Shown here: piece after piece, positions 26,021 to 34,516 of the stretch
Layout: the number at the start of each line of letters is the position of its first letter
How positions within the stretch are numbered: position 1 is the stretch's first letter
DNA from: Pleionea litopenaei
Lineage (GTDB): Bacteria; Pseudomonadota; Gammaproteobacteria; Enterobacterales; Kangiellaceae
NCBI RefSeq assembly: GCF_031198435.1
Contig: NZ_CP133548.1
Location: 3,754,001-3,818,000, forward strand
Reading direction: 5' to 3'
DNA: 64,000 nt
Position numbers and translations under genes: made by a program
Notes under the pieces: model-generated
The model's database searches: none
Told to the model about the DNA's origin: nothing
The model's input: only the letters and a program-made list of their open reading frames with translations

Positions 26021-26812
26021 CTAATGCCACAAAAAAGTACTGGATTGGCGATTAAGAATAGACACCGCAAAGTGCTCATCCGCCGATCGTTGCGCGGCTC
26101 CAAAGCAGACATGTAAAGGTATTAGGTGCTCCTCACGAGGATGACTCATTCGTGCTCCAGGCGCACTCGACCAGTCGAATAGTCGTGATTGTTGTTCCTC
26201 AGCGTTTAATGGCTTGGTCAGTAACGTTTCTGTTAACCAAGTTTCAAATGAACTATTTGCGTCTTGCATGGCCTTTGTTGAGGGCTGTTCGAAAAATCCC
26301 TTCATATTGTGAAATGAAAAGCCGGAACCCAAAATCAAACGGTCGGGACGATTTAAATCTTGCAGTGCTTTTCCGAGTTGCCAATGCAGTTTGGGATCAA
26401 GTGACTCGTGCAAAGACAGTTGAACACAAGGAATGTCGGCATTTGGATACATTAGGGTTAGTGGCACCCACAAACCATGATCAAAACCCCTGTCTGCATC
26501 AAGTGTTGCTGGCAACGCTTGATTTTTGATAGCCGAGTGAACCTGTGACGCTAAATCGGGGGAGCCAGACACCGGATACTGTAACTGATAACTTTCATTC
26601 GGAAAGCCATAGTAATCGTAAATAATGTCGGGTTTTGCACCCGACGTGATGGTGAAGGTGTTACTTTCCCAATGAGCACTGATCACCAAAATTTCTTTAG
26701 GACGTTGTATGATCTTCGCTAAATAGTTTAAGTGTTCAACCATCTCTTGGTGACCAGGGTCGCCGAGCAGTGGTAAAGGGCCTCCGCCATGGGAGATAAA
26801 GGCAATAGTCAT
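26021..26812 (-). CDS. DODA-type extradiol aromatic ring-opening dioxygenase (LigB/YgiD family)
   Basis: The 263-residue protein has the LigB fold of YgiD and plant DOPA 4,5-dioxygenase. Metal His residues are in FISHGGGP (about residue 8) and VISAHWES (about residue 47). FDHGLWVPLTLMYP holds the conserved acid/base His, and HPREEHLIPLHVCFGAA lies near the C-terminus. It should open catechol rings using a Zn or Fe site in the cytosol; the physiological substrate is unknown. It is a single gene, convergent with the guanine-deaminase-like gene. Confidence 0.88.
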   Translation of the reverse strand: MTIAFISHGGGPLPLLGDPGHQEMVEHLNYLAKIIQRPKEILVISAHWESNTFTITSGAKPDIIYDYYGFPNESYQLQYPVSGSPDLASQVHSAIKNQALPATLDADRGFDHGLWVPLTLMYPNADIPCVQLSLHESLDPKLHWQLGKALQDLNRPDRLILGSGFSFHNMKGFFEQPSTKAMQDANSSFETWLTETLLTKPLNAEEQQSRLFDWSSAPGARMSHPREEHLIPLHVCFGAAQRSADEHFAVSILNRQSSTFLWH

Positions 26813-26956
26813 GAAGGCAAACTCCGTATTGGTAGAGTTTTATACTAGACCATGTGAGTTCGATGAAGTGGCTAATTTTTCGAAGGGTAGAAACGAAAAA
26901 ATCGAGAGGTCGTTCTTTATTCGAGAAAGAGGCAGTCGCCAGTACGTTAGTTGGCG

Positions 26957-26993
26957 ACTCATTCGGCAGCGTCGAGGTCACTGTCGAATGAGT
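26957..26993 (-). terminator. Hairpin downstream of the peroxiredoxin gene
   Basis: ACTCATTCG at 26957-26965 pairs with CGAATGAGT at 26985-26993. Four further pairs inside (one G-U) leave an 11-nt loop. It starts 7 bp after the peroxiredoxin stop on the minus strand. There is no strong U-tract, so a rho-independent role is probable rather than certain. Confidence 0.6.
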
Positions 26994-26999
26994 AAAACG

Positions 27000-27476
27000 T
27001 TATCCTAATTGCTGAAGAATGACGTCGGCAGTACTGGCTTCGAATTGTTTCGGTTGCTCAACATTTAGGTGAGTGACCACGCCATCATCAACAATCATTG
27101 AATAACGCTGTGAACGTACGCCGCCAAAATCACCGGTATCCATTTCAAGACCGATGGCTTTAGTAAAAGCAGCGCCACCGTCGGCAAGCATGATGATGTC
27201 TTCTGCATTACTGGCTTCGCCCCAAGACTTCATTACAAAGGAGTCATTGACCGATAGGCAAATAATGCTATCGACACCGTTCGCTTTAATTTTATCGGCA
27301 TTGACCACAAAACCGGGTAAATGAGCTTCAGAGCAGGTAGGGGTAAATGCACCCGGTACTGCAAACAGAACGACTTTTTTGCCCGCAAATAAGTCTTTGG
27401 TGGTCGGATTGGATGCACCTTCTTTGGTCAATAACTGAAAGGTTGCTTCGGGAAGAGAGTCACCAACTTTAATCAT
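27000..27476 (-). CDS. Peroxiredoxin, Prx5 (redoxin) family
   Basis: The 158-residue thiol peroxidase reduces H2O2 and organic peroxides. VVLFAVPGAFTPTCSEAHLPGF contains the peroxidatic Cys in PxxxTxxC (about residue 49). A second Cys in IICLSVND (about residue 74) could be the resolving residue, and GGVRSQRYSMIVDDG is the typical Prx5 C-terminal segment. There is no signal peptide and no fused glutaredoxin. It is a single gene preceded by 280 bp of non-coding sequence; I could not pick out a convincing OxyR site. Confidence 0.93.
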   Translation of the reverse strand: MIKVGDSLPEATFQLLTKEGASNPTTKDLFAGKKVVLFAVPGAFTPTCSEAHLPGFVVNADKIKANGVDSIICLSVNDSFVMKSWGEASNAEDIIMLADGGAAFTKAIGLEMDTGDFGGVRSQRYSMIVDDGVVTHLNVEQPKQFEASTADVILQQLG

Positions 27477-27756
27477 GATCGAGTCCTTATGTTTACTGAT
27501 TGTTTTGCAATAAATATTGCCAATATTAATTTGAGTGTAAAAAACTGACTACAAGATATTTGATTGTAAGAGCATTGTGTATGAAAGCCCAGACTAATTT
27601 ACGTTAAAGTGCTTGGTATGGAGTCATACTGGTGCCAAAAGCTTTTATTATAAGTTATCGCTAACGCCAAACATTGAATCAAATCGTTTACGGTATTGCC
27701 TCACAATAAAATGAAATGTTGATAATCTATTTGACGCGGGTTTGGAAAATATCACA

Positions 27757-28131
27757 ATGAAATATTCGGTAGCCTTGACTTTACTCTTAATGATCACCAT
27801 CAGCTCGCTTTGCCGGGCGGAGCTAACTCATTCATCCATTCAGATTTCTTCAACTCAGGCGACTGATCGTGTTACTTCACTCGCTGAAAACATGACTCGG
27901 ACGTTATTGGATTTGGCCAACGAGAAGATACAAGCAACGTTATTAACTCGTGCTTCTTTTCAAGATGTCACGGAAGGTAAGCTTAGGACCTCTTTTTACT
28001 GCAGTATTGAAATGTCACCGTCAATGAATAGTCGCTTCGCGAATGCTTTGCAAATAAGAGATATCAGAAATATAACGGTATGGCGGCCGATTGACGGTGA
28101 TGCTAAGGAGTGGGTCATTGTTTACTTTTAG
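27757..28131 (+). CDS. Small exported protein of unknown function
   Basis: From ATG 27757 the product is 124 residues with a clear signal peptide (MKYSVALTLLLMITISSLCRA). The mature part has a helical stretch (SLAENMTRTLLDLANEKI) and a beta-rich end with TVWRP and WVIVYF; one Cys remains after processing. I do not recognise the family. An in-frame TTG at 27742 is a less likely start. The gene stands alone between the peroxiredoxin and the TPR-GGDEF gene, with which it is convergent. Confidence 0.6.
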   Translation: MKYSVALTLLLMITISSLCRAELTHSSIQISSTQATDRVTSLAENMTRTLLDLANEKIQATLLTRASFQDVTEGKLRTSFYCSIEMSPSMNSRFANALQIRDIRNITVWRPIDGDAKEWVIVYF

Positions 28132-28136
28132 TGATG

Positions 28137-28168
28137 TTTATTTATAGCGGTGTTTATTTATAACGGTG
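28137..28168. repeat. Two tandem copies of a 16-bp A/T-rich unit
   Basis: TTTATTTATAGCGGTG (28137-28152) is followed at once by TTTATTTATAACGGTG (28153-28168), one mismatch apart. They lie in the 77-bp gap between two convergent genes, so a regulatory role is unlikely. A slippage duplication is the simplest explanation. Confidence 0.6.
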
Positions 28169-28208
28169 TTGACTTATGTCGATGGTATACGAGTTTCAAT
28201 GCCGTAAG

Positions 28209-30191
28209 CTAATCTCGCCAGCAGTTTCGTCCAGCTTCTTTGGCATAGTAAACGGCAACATCCGATTCTTTGATGAGTGTTTCAAGGCTTTTGTTTGGGC
28301 TAAAGTAAGCGACGCCAAGTGAAAACGTGACGGGGTGGATGTCTGGAAGACCTTCGACATGAAAGTTCGAGAGAGCCTCTTGTAGCCGCTGGTATACGGT
28401 TTCGATTTGTTGTTTATCGATTCCAGGCATGACTAACAACCATTCTTCACCGCCAAAGCGACCCAATCGATCTAAGTTGCGTAGCGTTTGACTCAAGCGA
28501 GAATAGAAATGTTGCAAAACCTTATCGCCGATATCATGACCGTATTGGTCATTAATCGACTTAAAGCGATCAAGATCAATTAAGCCGATGGCCAATTTAT
28601 TTCCGGAGTCTTCCGCGAGCTCGAGTTGTCGACGAGCGTATTCGAGAATATGACGACGATTGGGTGCGCCAGTTAACTCGTCGGTTAATGCCATCGCTTT
28701 AAAGCGGCGACGGGACCTTGCTTGAATGGAAACTATCACGACGGCCGCTAAGGTGGTAATCAATGCCATGGCGATAACCGCCCACAGTAAGTTCTTTTGT
28801 GTTTCTTGCTTGTCGATTTCGAGTTGCTTGAGATCGTTGTCTTTTTGTAGAAGCAAATACTCGGCTTCTTTTTTCTCGGTATCGAACTTTACCTTCATTT
28901 CATCTAACGAGCGCTGACTTTCTCTTTGATGCTTTCCGACCAATTGTTCGTTGTATTGCTTCTGATATTGATACGCTCGTACATAATCGTCGCTGGCGGC
29001 GTAAATTTCGCTGGCAGTTTTTAACGCTTTTATAACCGCTTCTTCAACTTTGATTTCTCGTGCTAATTTTAACGCTTCTTCAATTTTATGTTTCGCGACA
29101 AGATGCTTTCCTTGGGCGCTGTAACTTTCTGCTAAAACAATCGTTATACTGACCATCATGCGACGATCATTGTTTGCCGAAATGATCTGAAAAGATTGCT
29201 CAAAGTAGTCAATGGCTAGTGCATGCTCATTTTTTAGTGCGGCAATTTGCCCCAGTTCACGCCAAACATACGCCTTTCCAATATCGTCGTTGAGTTGATT
29301 ACTAAGCGCTAGCGCTTTTCTAAACCAGGTTTCAGATTGAGAGTATTGTTTCAACCTTTGATGCGCCACCCCCAGATTAAAATAGATAACCGAGGCGTAA
29401 AATGTTTGCTGCTCATTATCAATTAGGGTTAACGATTCTTGATAGTACTCTATGGCTTTGGCGTGCTCTCCAGTTTTCGTATAGAGCTGGGCAATAGAGG
29501 CAACTGTGGTTGATAACAAGGTTCGACGTTTTAGATCTTTGAATTGTTGGTAAGCTTTTAAGTAATAGGTTAAAGCCTCGTCATAGTTTTCTTTGTGATA
29601 TTCAATTTGCCCTTTCAATAGCCAAACTTCAGCCGTTTTAACGGGAGCATTGAGCGTTTGATAAATTCTTAACGCTTGGTTGTTCAGCTGTGTTGCCGCT
29701 GCGTACTCGGCAGTATTAAATTTTAATCGTGCTTTTTCGTAAAAGTAATAGGCATTAAAAGCAGGATGATTCAGTTGTGTGATTAGCTCTTCGATAGCAT
29801 CGAGTTGTTGTTCTGCTTCTCCGTTCAACTCTAAGGTGAGCGCCAATGCGGTGACCGTCAGTGCAGCATAGGCGTAATGTTTTGGTTGAGTTTTAGGTAT
29901 TTGAGTGAGTTGTTGTTTTAAGTTAGGAAGTTCTTCTTGATAATGCAACTGAGCGTCGGTTGTCAGTTTGTGCCAACGCTCTTGAAAGGATAGTTCGATG
30001 TCATAAATATTCGCTTGAGCGGTGTTTGAGCCAATATTCGCCTGGCTAAGTAATGGGGTGTCTTTAGACGTTTTCGTATCCTCTGCCATAACCAAGGCAT
30101 GGATCAGGCTTGTCGATAAAAGAGCCATACAAAGGCTACAAAAGTAGATTAAGCAACGAAGGGGATGTATTTTAAAGTTGGATAACGTCAA
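28209..30191 (-). CDS. TPR-repeat sensor with C-terminal GGDEF diguanylate cyclase domain
   Basis: The protein of 660 residues has an N-terminal signal/anchor (about 15-33) and a periplasmic domain with several TPR units (about 85-420: AEVWLLKGQIEYHKENYDEALTYYLKAY and repeats). A coiled coil (about 425-465), a transmembrane helix (about 465-488) and a cytosolic GGDEF domain (about 495-660) follow. The active site reads GRFGGEEW, with Trp in place of the usual Phe. The upstream RNLD five residues before it matches the RxxD inhibitory site. DLDRFKSINDQYGHDIGDKVL is intact. It likely makes c-di-GMP in response to a periplasmic signal. No regulator adjoins it. Confidence 0.9.
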   Translation of the reverse strand: MTLSNFKIHPLRCLIYFCSLCMALLSTSLIHALVMAEDTKTSKDTPLLSQANIGSNTAQANIYDIELSFQERWHKLTTDAQLHYQEELPNLKQQLTQIPKTQPKHYAYAALTVTALALTLELNGEAEQQLDAIEELITQLNHPAFNAYYFYEKARLKFNTAEYAAATQLNNQALRIYQTLNAPVKTAEVWLLKGQIEYHKENYDEALTYYLKAYQQFKDLKRRTLLSTTVASIAQLYTKTGEHAKAIEYYQESLTLIDNEQQTFYASVIYFNLGVAHQRLKQYSQSETWFRKALALSNQLNDDIGKAYVWRELGQIAALKNEHALAIDYFEQSFQIISANNDRRMMVSITIVLAESYSAQGKHLVAKHKIEEALKLAREIKVEEAVIKALKTASEIYAASDDYVRAYQYQKQYNEQLVGKHQRESQRSLDEMKVKFDTEKKEAEYLLLQKDNDLKQLEIDKQETQKNLLWAVIAMALITTLAAVVIVSIQARSRRRFKAMALTDELTGAPNRRHILEYARRQLELAEDSGNKLAIGLIDLDRFKSINDQYGHDIGDKVLQHFYSRLSQTLRNLDRLGRFGGEEWLLVMPGIDKQQIETVYQRLQEALSNFHVEGLPDIHPVTFSLGVAYFSPNKSLETLIKESDVAVYYAKEAGRNCWRD

Positions 30192-30296
30192 AGGCTGCAG
30201 TAGAGTTAAGTTTTAGAGTTAAGAGTATAGCAAAGGCATCCATGAGTGGACGAATTCAACCGATAATTAGCTCTTCGGCAACTAGAGGATAGTAAG

Positions 30297-31172
30297 ATGT
30301 CGTTCATTGCAGCGTTACATTCAACGCGACCACCCTTCTTAGTATTAGCGCCGGTATGCGTATACTTAGGATTACAAATCGCCTCGCCAAAAGAGCTCGA
30401 GTGGACATTGTTATGCATGATTATGGTCGCTGCGATAGCAGCTCATATCAGTGTTAATACATTTAATGAATATTTTGATTTTCGTACTGGTCTTGATGCA
30501 TTGACTCAAAAAACTCCGTTTAGTGGCGGTAGCGGCGCTTTGCCGAATAATCACGCCGCTGCGCCATTGACCTTAGCCATTGCGATACTTTCTATGGTCA
30601 TTGTTTCTTTCATCGGTCTCTGGTTAGCTTGGCAAGTCAATGGGTGGCTTCTACCTTTGGGAGTGGTAGGCGTAATATTGATTGCAACTTACACTCAATG
30701 GATAAATAAACACCCCTGGTTATGTTTAATCGCTCCGGGAGTTGGCTTTGGTGTTTGTGTTGTGATGGGCTCTGCGATGGCTTTTGGCGCATCATGGGAG
30801 TTACGCAATAGTCTGTTACTGGTGGTTCCATTCTCACTCGTGAATAACTTATTGCTTCTGAATCAGTATCCCGATGTGACTGCTGATCACCAAGTTGGGC
30901 GAAAAACGTTTCCTATTGTCTACGGGTTTACGTTGAGCCACTGGGTGTACGGTTTACAAGCTTTAATGGCGAGTGGAGCGATTATTATTGCGGTAGCTTT
31001 GGAGTGGATACCGCAGAGCAGTATGGTTTCATTACTGCCCGTATTGCTTTCTGGGTATGCTTTGTTGGGTGCGATCAGGTACGGAGCATCGATAGGCTTA
31101 CACCCGCAATATTTAGCGGCGAATGTCGCTGCGACTTTGCTAGTTCCTCTGATGTTAGGCTGGACTTTGTAA
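30297..31172 (+). CDS. UbiA-family prenyltransferase (MenA-like)
   Basis: This polytopic protein of 291 residues has about eight helices. The two Asp-rich prenyl-diphosphate motifs are present: NTFNEYFDFRTGLD (NxxxDxxxxD, about residue 55) and NQYPDVTADHQVGRKTF (about residue 188). The second motif resembles 1,4-dihydroxy-2-naphthoate prenyltransferases. It would attach an isoprenoid tail to an aromatic acceptor at the inner membrane. No other menaquinone genes are in the window, so the acceptor is open. GAGGATAG precedes the ATG. It is divergent from the TPR-GGDEF gene. Confidence 0.88.
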   Translation: MSFIAALHSTRPPFLVLAPVCVYLGLQIASPKELEWTLLCMIMVAAIAAHISVNTFNEYFDFRTGLDALTQKTPFSGGSGALPNNHAAAPLTLAIAILSMVIVSFIGLWLAWQVNGWLLPLGVVGVILIATYTQWINKHPWLCLIAPGVGFGVCVVMGSAMAFGASWELRNSLLLVVPFSLVNNLLLLNQYPDVTADHQVGRKTFPIVYGFTLSHWVYGLQALMASGAIIIAVALEWIPQSSMVSLLPVLLSGYALLGAIRYGASIGLHPQYLAANVAATLLVPLMLGWTL

Positions 31173-31259
31173 GTTGTCGTTTACAAGAGAGGTATTCAAA
31201 AGTTGTCGATTCGATGTAGCGCCTTCAACGTAACCCGTACGGAGTTTGAAATAGTCAAG

Positions 31260-31301
31260 CCCCACTCAAAGAATCAAAAGAAATTAACGCTTTGAGTGGG
31301 G
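31260..31301. terminator. Perfect 12-bp hairpin between convergent genes
   Basis: CCCCACTCAAAG (31260-31271) and CTTTGAGTGGGG (31290-31301) pair perfectly around an 18-nt A-rich loop. It lies 87 bp after the prenyltransferase stop and 20 bp after the stop of the convergent coiled-coil protein gene, so it probably ends both transcripts. No T-run follows on either side. Confidence 0.6.
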
Positions 31302-31321
31302 TGCAGGGTCACTTAGATAAA

Positions 31322-32218
31322 CTATTGATTGTATTCCGTTGCCTTACTTAACAAACGTTTAATACCCGATTCATCACTGCGGCAGTCGGTTAAGTCTGAC
31401 TTTTGAAATACGAACACTTTGTCATTCGCACCTCGAGACTCTGCAAAACCTTCGAAGATAAGCGTAACGTACTCATCATTATCGAGAGAGCGCAATGACG
31501 CATTGTAGTCACACAGAGCAGTCACTGTTTCTTTAACGATAGATGTTTTTCGTTCAGCGACTTTCTTTTTACGCGCATTGCGATATTCATCCATCTTCTT
31601 TTCGTACTCTTTCATTTTTTCTTTGTATTCAGCGACTTTTTTCTCGACTTCTTTCTTCTGCTTTTCAAGCTCTTCTCGTCGATCTTTTTCTGCACGATAG
31701 CGTTCACGCTCAATTTCGCGAAGTTCTCGTAAGTGATCTCGATACTCATCTCGACGATCTCGGGCTTCTTCACGCATTCTTCGCAGTTCTTCACGAGTTT
31801 CTTCTGCGACTTCGACGTTGTATCGACCATCTAACTCTGCCATGCCCGCTTCTAACTCAGCTTCCATTTCCAGTCGAGCTTCTTCAGGAAGAATGGGTGC
31901 CATGGCTGGAATGACCTCTTGAACGGCTGAGAGTGCACTCGCGCCCAATGACTCGCCCCAAGCATCCCAGTCTCCATCAAACTCCGGAAGCGGTACGATG
32001 GAAGTTGAGTTTAATTTAAATACCATACCTTGCTTGGCGAGATACATGGCTTCGACTCGATTACTGTAGCGATTACCATTTGAAATGGACGTTTCAATGA
32101 TCTTTTTCATGATTTTCATATCTTTATTGATATTCGAATAATCTTCAGCCGATGCATTGAAAGAGGTCATTAGACTGGTTCCTATCAAACCGCCTAAAAC
32201 TAGTGATTTAAAATTCAT
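31322..32218 (-). CDS. Exported coiled-coil protein in the ECF sigma operon
   Basis: The 298-residue product has a signal peptide (about residues 1-24, ending FNASAED). An N-terminal domain covers about 25-110. A very long charged helix follows (about 135-225: runs such as EELRRMREEARDRRDE and EKKVAEYKEKMKEYEKK) and predicts a coiled coil. The C-terminal domain has two Cys (ALCDYN, LTDCRSDE) that could form a disulfide. GGAGG precedes the ATG. It follows a zinc-finger anti-sigma factor by 118 bp on the same strand, so it is probably the main output of this ECF system. Family not recognised; resembles periplasmic stress-type proteins only in layout. Confidence 0.7.
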   Translation of the reverse strand: MNFKSLVLGGLIGTSLMTSFNASAEDYSNINKDMKIMKKIIETSISNGNRYSNRVEAMYLAKQGMVFKLNSTSIVPLPEFDGDWDAWGESLGASALSAVQEVIPAMAPILPEEARLEMEAELEAGMAELDGRYNVEVAEETREELRRMREEARDRRDEYRDHLRELREIERERYRAEKDRREELEKQKKEVEKKVAEYKEKMKEYEKKMDEYRNARKKKVAERKTSIVKETVTALCDYNASLRSLDNDEYVTLIFEGFAESRGANDKVFVFQKSDLTDCRSDESGIKRLLSKATEYNQ

Positions 32219-32336
32219 AAAATACTGCCTCCAAAAAACCTTTACTGTTAAAACTGCAGGGTAAATCCTCTGCTTTAAATAACTGTTCTCTTAGTACGCG
32301 AGCTGTCTAAACGTTTGGTGTTTACAGTCGGTGAGA

Positions 32337-32996
32337 TCAGTTTGAAACTTTTAATACTTGATTAATGGCCTTGTTGTTCTCAATCTGATTTTCAACAACA
32401 TAGTCGACACGTTGATTAAGTTTCTTTTGATCAATGTCGCGTTGTTGTAACCAGCTGGTCATTAAAGTATTCAAATCTTGACGTCGTTCCTGACGGTTAT
32501 GAACCATCAAGGTTGTTAACATTTGTTGGTTGTCATTGACTTGCTGCAACTTTTGCTCTTCAAAACGAGTGTCAATGTAACTGACTTGTTGTGCCGCAAG
32601 ATCATTAAACTTCGATTCAACCAGTTCAGCGACTTGCTGTTGTGATCCTTTTCCGCCAAAGCTAACACTGAAGCCTGCGTCAGTTGATATAAACTCCACT
32701 CGAAATAGCACTAACATCAACGCTAAAGCCGACGTCGCAAAGGACATGCCATTTAACCAGTTCCATTTTACTGGACGCTTCGATGCAACCGCATAGCGAG
32801 TTCGATGCCAATTGGGCGGTGACTGTTCTTGCCATTGCTGCTGCATAGCCTGCGTTTGCAGTGCACTCAAATATAGACTTTGGCAATGTTCACATTGATC
32901 GATGCAGCGCTCAAAAGCGCGCGAAGCTGCAGGATCAAGAGTGCTGTCCAGATAAGCAAATAAATACTGATCAATCAGTTGATGATCACACGACAT
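32337..32996 (-). CDS. Anti-sigma factor with N-terminal zinc-finger (zf-HC2-like)
   Basis: The 219-residue protein begins MSCDHQLIDQYLFAYLDSTL. It has a His/Cys cluster HCQSLY preceded by RCIDQCEH, fitting the HxxxCxxC anti-sigma zinc domain (about residues 25-40). A transmembrane helix (about 92-108) is followed by a periplasmic region (about 110-215) with helical segments. Such proteins hold their ECF sigma factor at the membrane until a signal arrives. Its ATG lies 11 bp inside the end of the sigma gene, which indicates coupled synthesis. Confidence 0.85.
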   Translation of the reverse strand: MSCDHQLIDQYLFAYLDSTLDPAASRAFERCIDQCEHCQSLYLSALQTQAMQQQWQEQSPPNWHRTRYAVASKRPVKWNWLNGMSFATSALALMLVLFRVEFISTDAGFSVSFGGKGSQQQVAELVESKFNDLAAQQVSYIDTRFEEQKLQQVNDNQQMLTTLMVHNRQERRQDLNTLMTSWLQQRDIDQKKLNQRVDYVVENQIENNKAINQVLKVSN

Positions 32997-33543
32997 TTTG
33001 CACCTCCAGTTGCCCTTTAAGTTTTTTAAGGGCGGCGTATAAACGAGTTTTTACCGTACTTTGAGAAATGCCAATTTGGCTGGCAATTTCTTCGAACGTA
33101 AAATGCTGAAAAAACTTTAATTCGACGACTAATCGTTGTTCTTGAGGTAGCTCATTCAGCGAAGCGACGATCTGTGCATTACCTTGCATGGTTTGCACAT
33201 GATGTTGTGGCGACTGCTCTGTCACACTGTGATTTGGATGTATTTCTTCTGCACCAAGCGTAGGAACTCGATGGCGACTGCGTAACCAGTCGGTAGACTT
33301 GTTGGCTGCAATACGAAATAACCAAGTAATGAACTGGCTTTGGCCACGAAAGCTAGGTAAGTTGCGATAGACCGCAAGAAAGACTTCTTGCATTAAGTCC
33401 ATCGCATCACTTGATGTGCCGCAAAGCCGCAAGCAATAGTTGTAGACTCTGGTTTCATGGCGACGCACCAGTTTGACCCAAGCTCGCTCGGAGCCGCTGA
33501 GGGCTTTGTCAATTAAATGCTGGTCGCTGTCATTAAAGAGCAT
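32986..33543 (-). CDS. ECF RNA polymerase sigma factor
   Basis: This sigma-70 protein of 185 residues has only regions 2 and 4. Region 2 is LVRRHETRVYNYCLRLCGTSSDAMDLMQEVFLAVYRNLPSF followed by FITWLFRIAANKSTDWLRS. Region 4 is LPQEQRLVVELKFFQHFTFEEIASQIGISQSTVKTRLYAALKKL, with the helix-turn-helix at its end. It directs RNA polymerase to extracytoplasmic-stress promoters. It is co-translated with the downstream zinc-finger anti-sigma. The coiled-coil protein gene two places down is the likely regulon member. Confidence 0.93.
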   Translation of the reverse strand: MLFNDSDQHLIDKALSGSERAWVKLVRRHETRVYNYCLRLCGTSSDAMDLMQEVFLAVYRNLPSFRGQSQFITWLFRIAANKSTDWLRSRHRVPTLGAEEIHPNHSVTEQSPQHHVQTMQGNAQIVASLNELPQEQRLVVELKFFQHFTFEEIASQIGISQSTVKTRLYAALKKLKGQLEVQNVV

Positions 33544-33575
33544 AAATTCATCGGTCAGTTTACGTTTGGTATCTC

Positions 33576-33604
33576 ATTAGTCGTCAAGCCGATCGAAAAA
33601 GTTT
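33576..33604 (-). promoter_or_regulatory. Possible ECF-type autoregulatory promoter
   Basis: Read on the minus strand, AAACTT and CGACTAAT stand 15 bp apart, about 32 bp upstream of the sigma factor start. This looks like an ECF promoter (AAC-type -35, CGAC/CGTC-type -10). The 9-mer ACCAAACGT also occurs twice on this strand: in the sigma leader (33562-33570) and upstream of the coiled-coil gene (32311-32319). Both observations rest on pattern only. Confidence 0.35.
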
Positions 33605-33652
33605 GGTTTATTTTCATTTAATTGAAAATATCGAGTCAAACATCGAAAATTT

Positions 33653-34435
33653 CTAGTCAGCCAGTGAAATGGACAGGTTTTGTCCTACCTCTAATTGCAG
33701 CTCAGATTGGGCAGAGCCCTGATATACAGCAAGCTCCAATACATTATCAGAATTGAACAGGGCCAATCGACCATGGGCCTCTGCCGCACAGTAAAATTCA
33801 CAAAGTGGAAAGTGCAAGTGCCCACAAAATGCTTTCAGTGGTTGTCCTTGAGGCAAATCGGCCTTTGTAATATTGGTTAGTGCATTACCAAATCGGTCAA
33901 AACCCACGATTTGTCCGATGAGTTGTTGTCCAATAAGCTCTGGGACAGGGTAGCTTAATTGATGGTATTGGCTCAATGGATCGAGCATATCTTCGAGCGG
34001 TGCATTCTGGTCACACAGCTTGGCGGCGGCTGGTGCAAATAAAGCGAGTCCATCAAAGCTTGAGTGCTTTCGCCACCATGGCGTCTGGGGCTTTATGGCA
34101 TAAGCGGTAATATCGGAGTAAGTTTCTGCCGCCAGCGAGAGAACGCCATTATCTGGGCCGATGAGCCAATGGCCTTGGCTGGTTTGCAATGCCAAGGCTT
34201 GTCGCTCTGAACCAACACCCGGATCGACCACCACTAAGTGCACACATGGATTGGGGAATTGACGAGCGTAGCGCTTCAGCGCTAAAGCGGCTTGCCAGAC
34301 GTCTTGCGGCGTAATATCGTGACTGACTTCATGAACCATTGCCGAAGGCGCATGAGTCAATAAGTAACCACGCATCGCTGCGGTATAACCATCTTGGCTA
34401 CCAAAGTCGGTTAGCAGGGTGATGTGATGAGCCAT
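33653..34435 (-). CDS. SAM hydroxide adenosyltransferase (DUF62, SAM hydrolase family)
   Basis: The protein of 260 residues matches the DUF62 family, whose characterised members hydrolyse S-adenosylmethionine to adenosine and methionine. ITLLTDFGSQDGYTAAMRG is the conserved start, then HEVSHDITPQDV, LVVVDPGVGSERQAL, IGPDNGVLSLA and IVGFDRFGNALTNI. The Asp, Arg and His that activate water in the family are in place. Fluorinase and chlorinase relatives need special loops not expected here. GAGGAG precedes the ATG. The gene stands alone and is divergent from the Mpo1-like gene. Confidence 0.9.
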   Translation of the reverse strand: MAHHITLLTDFGSQDGYTAAMRGYLLTHAPSAMVHEVSHDITPQDVWQAALALKRYARQFPNPCVHLVVVDPGVGSERQALALQTSQGHWLIGPDNGVLSLAAETYSDITAYAIKPQTPWWRKHSSFDGLALFAPAAAKLCDQNAPLEDMLDPLSQYHQLSYPVPELIGQQLIGQIVGFDRFGNALTNITKADLPQGQPLKAFCGHLHFPLCEFYCAAEAHGRLALFNSDNVLELAVYQGSAQSELQLEVGQNLSISLAD

Positions 34436-34516
34436 AGTCTCCTCATTGTAGTGCTTTTTAATCCTGAACTATCAATGGTATAGTGAATCAATATGTTCCT
34501 ATAGTAGGGTGAACCC

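Noticed and set aside
26152-26529. 125-codon frame opposite the LigB-type dioxygenase gene
   Set aside because: Antisense shadow of a gene with all family motifs intact.
33653-34435. DUF62 protein as a fluorinase or chlorinase
   Set aside because: The sequence fits the common SAM-hydroxide branch; no halogenase-specific insertion is evident and no halometabolite gene is nearby.
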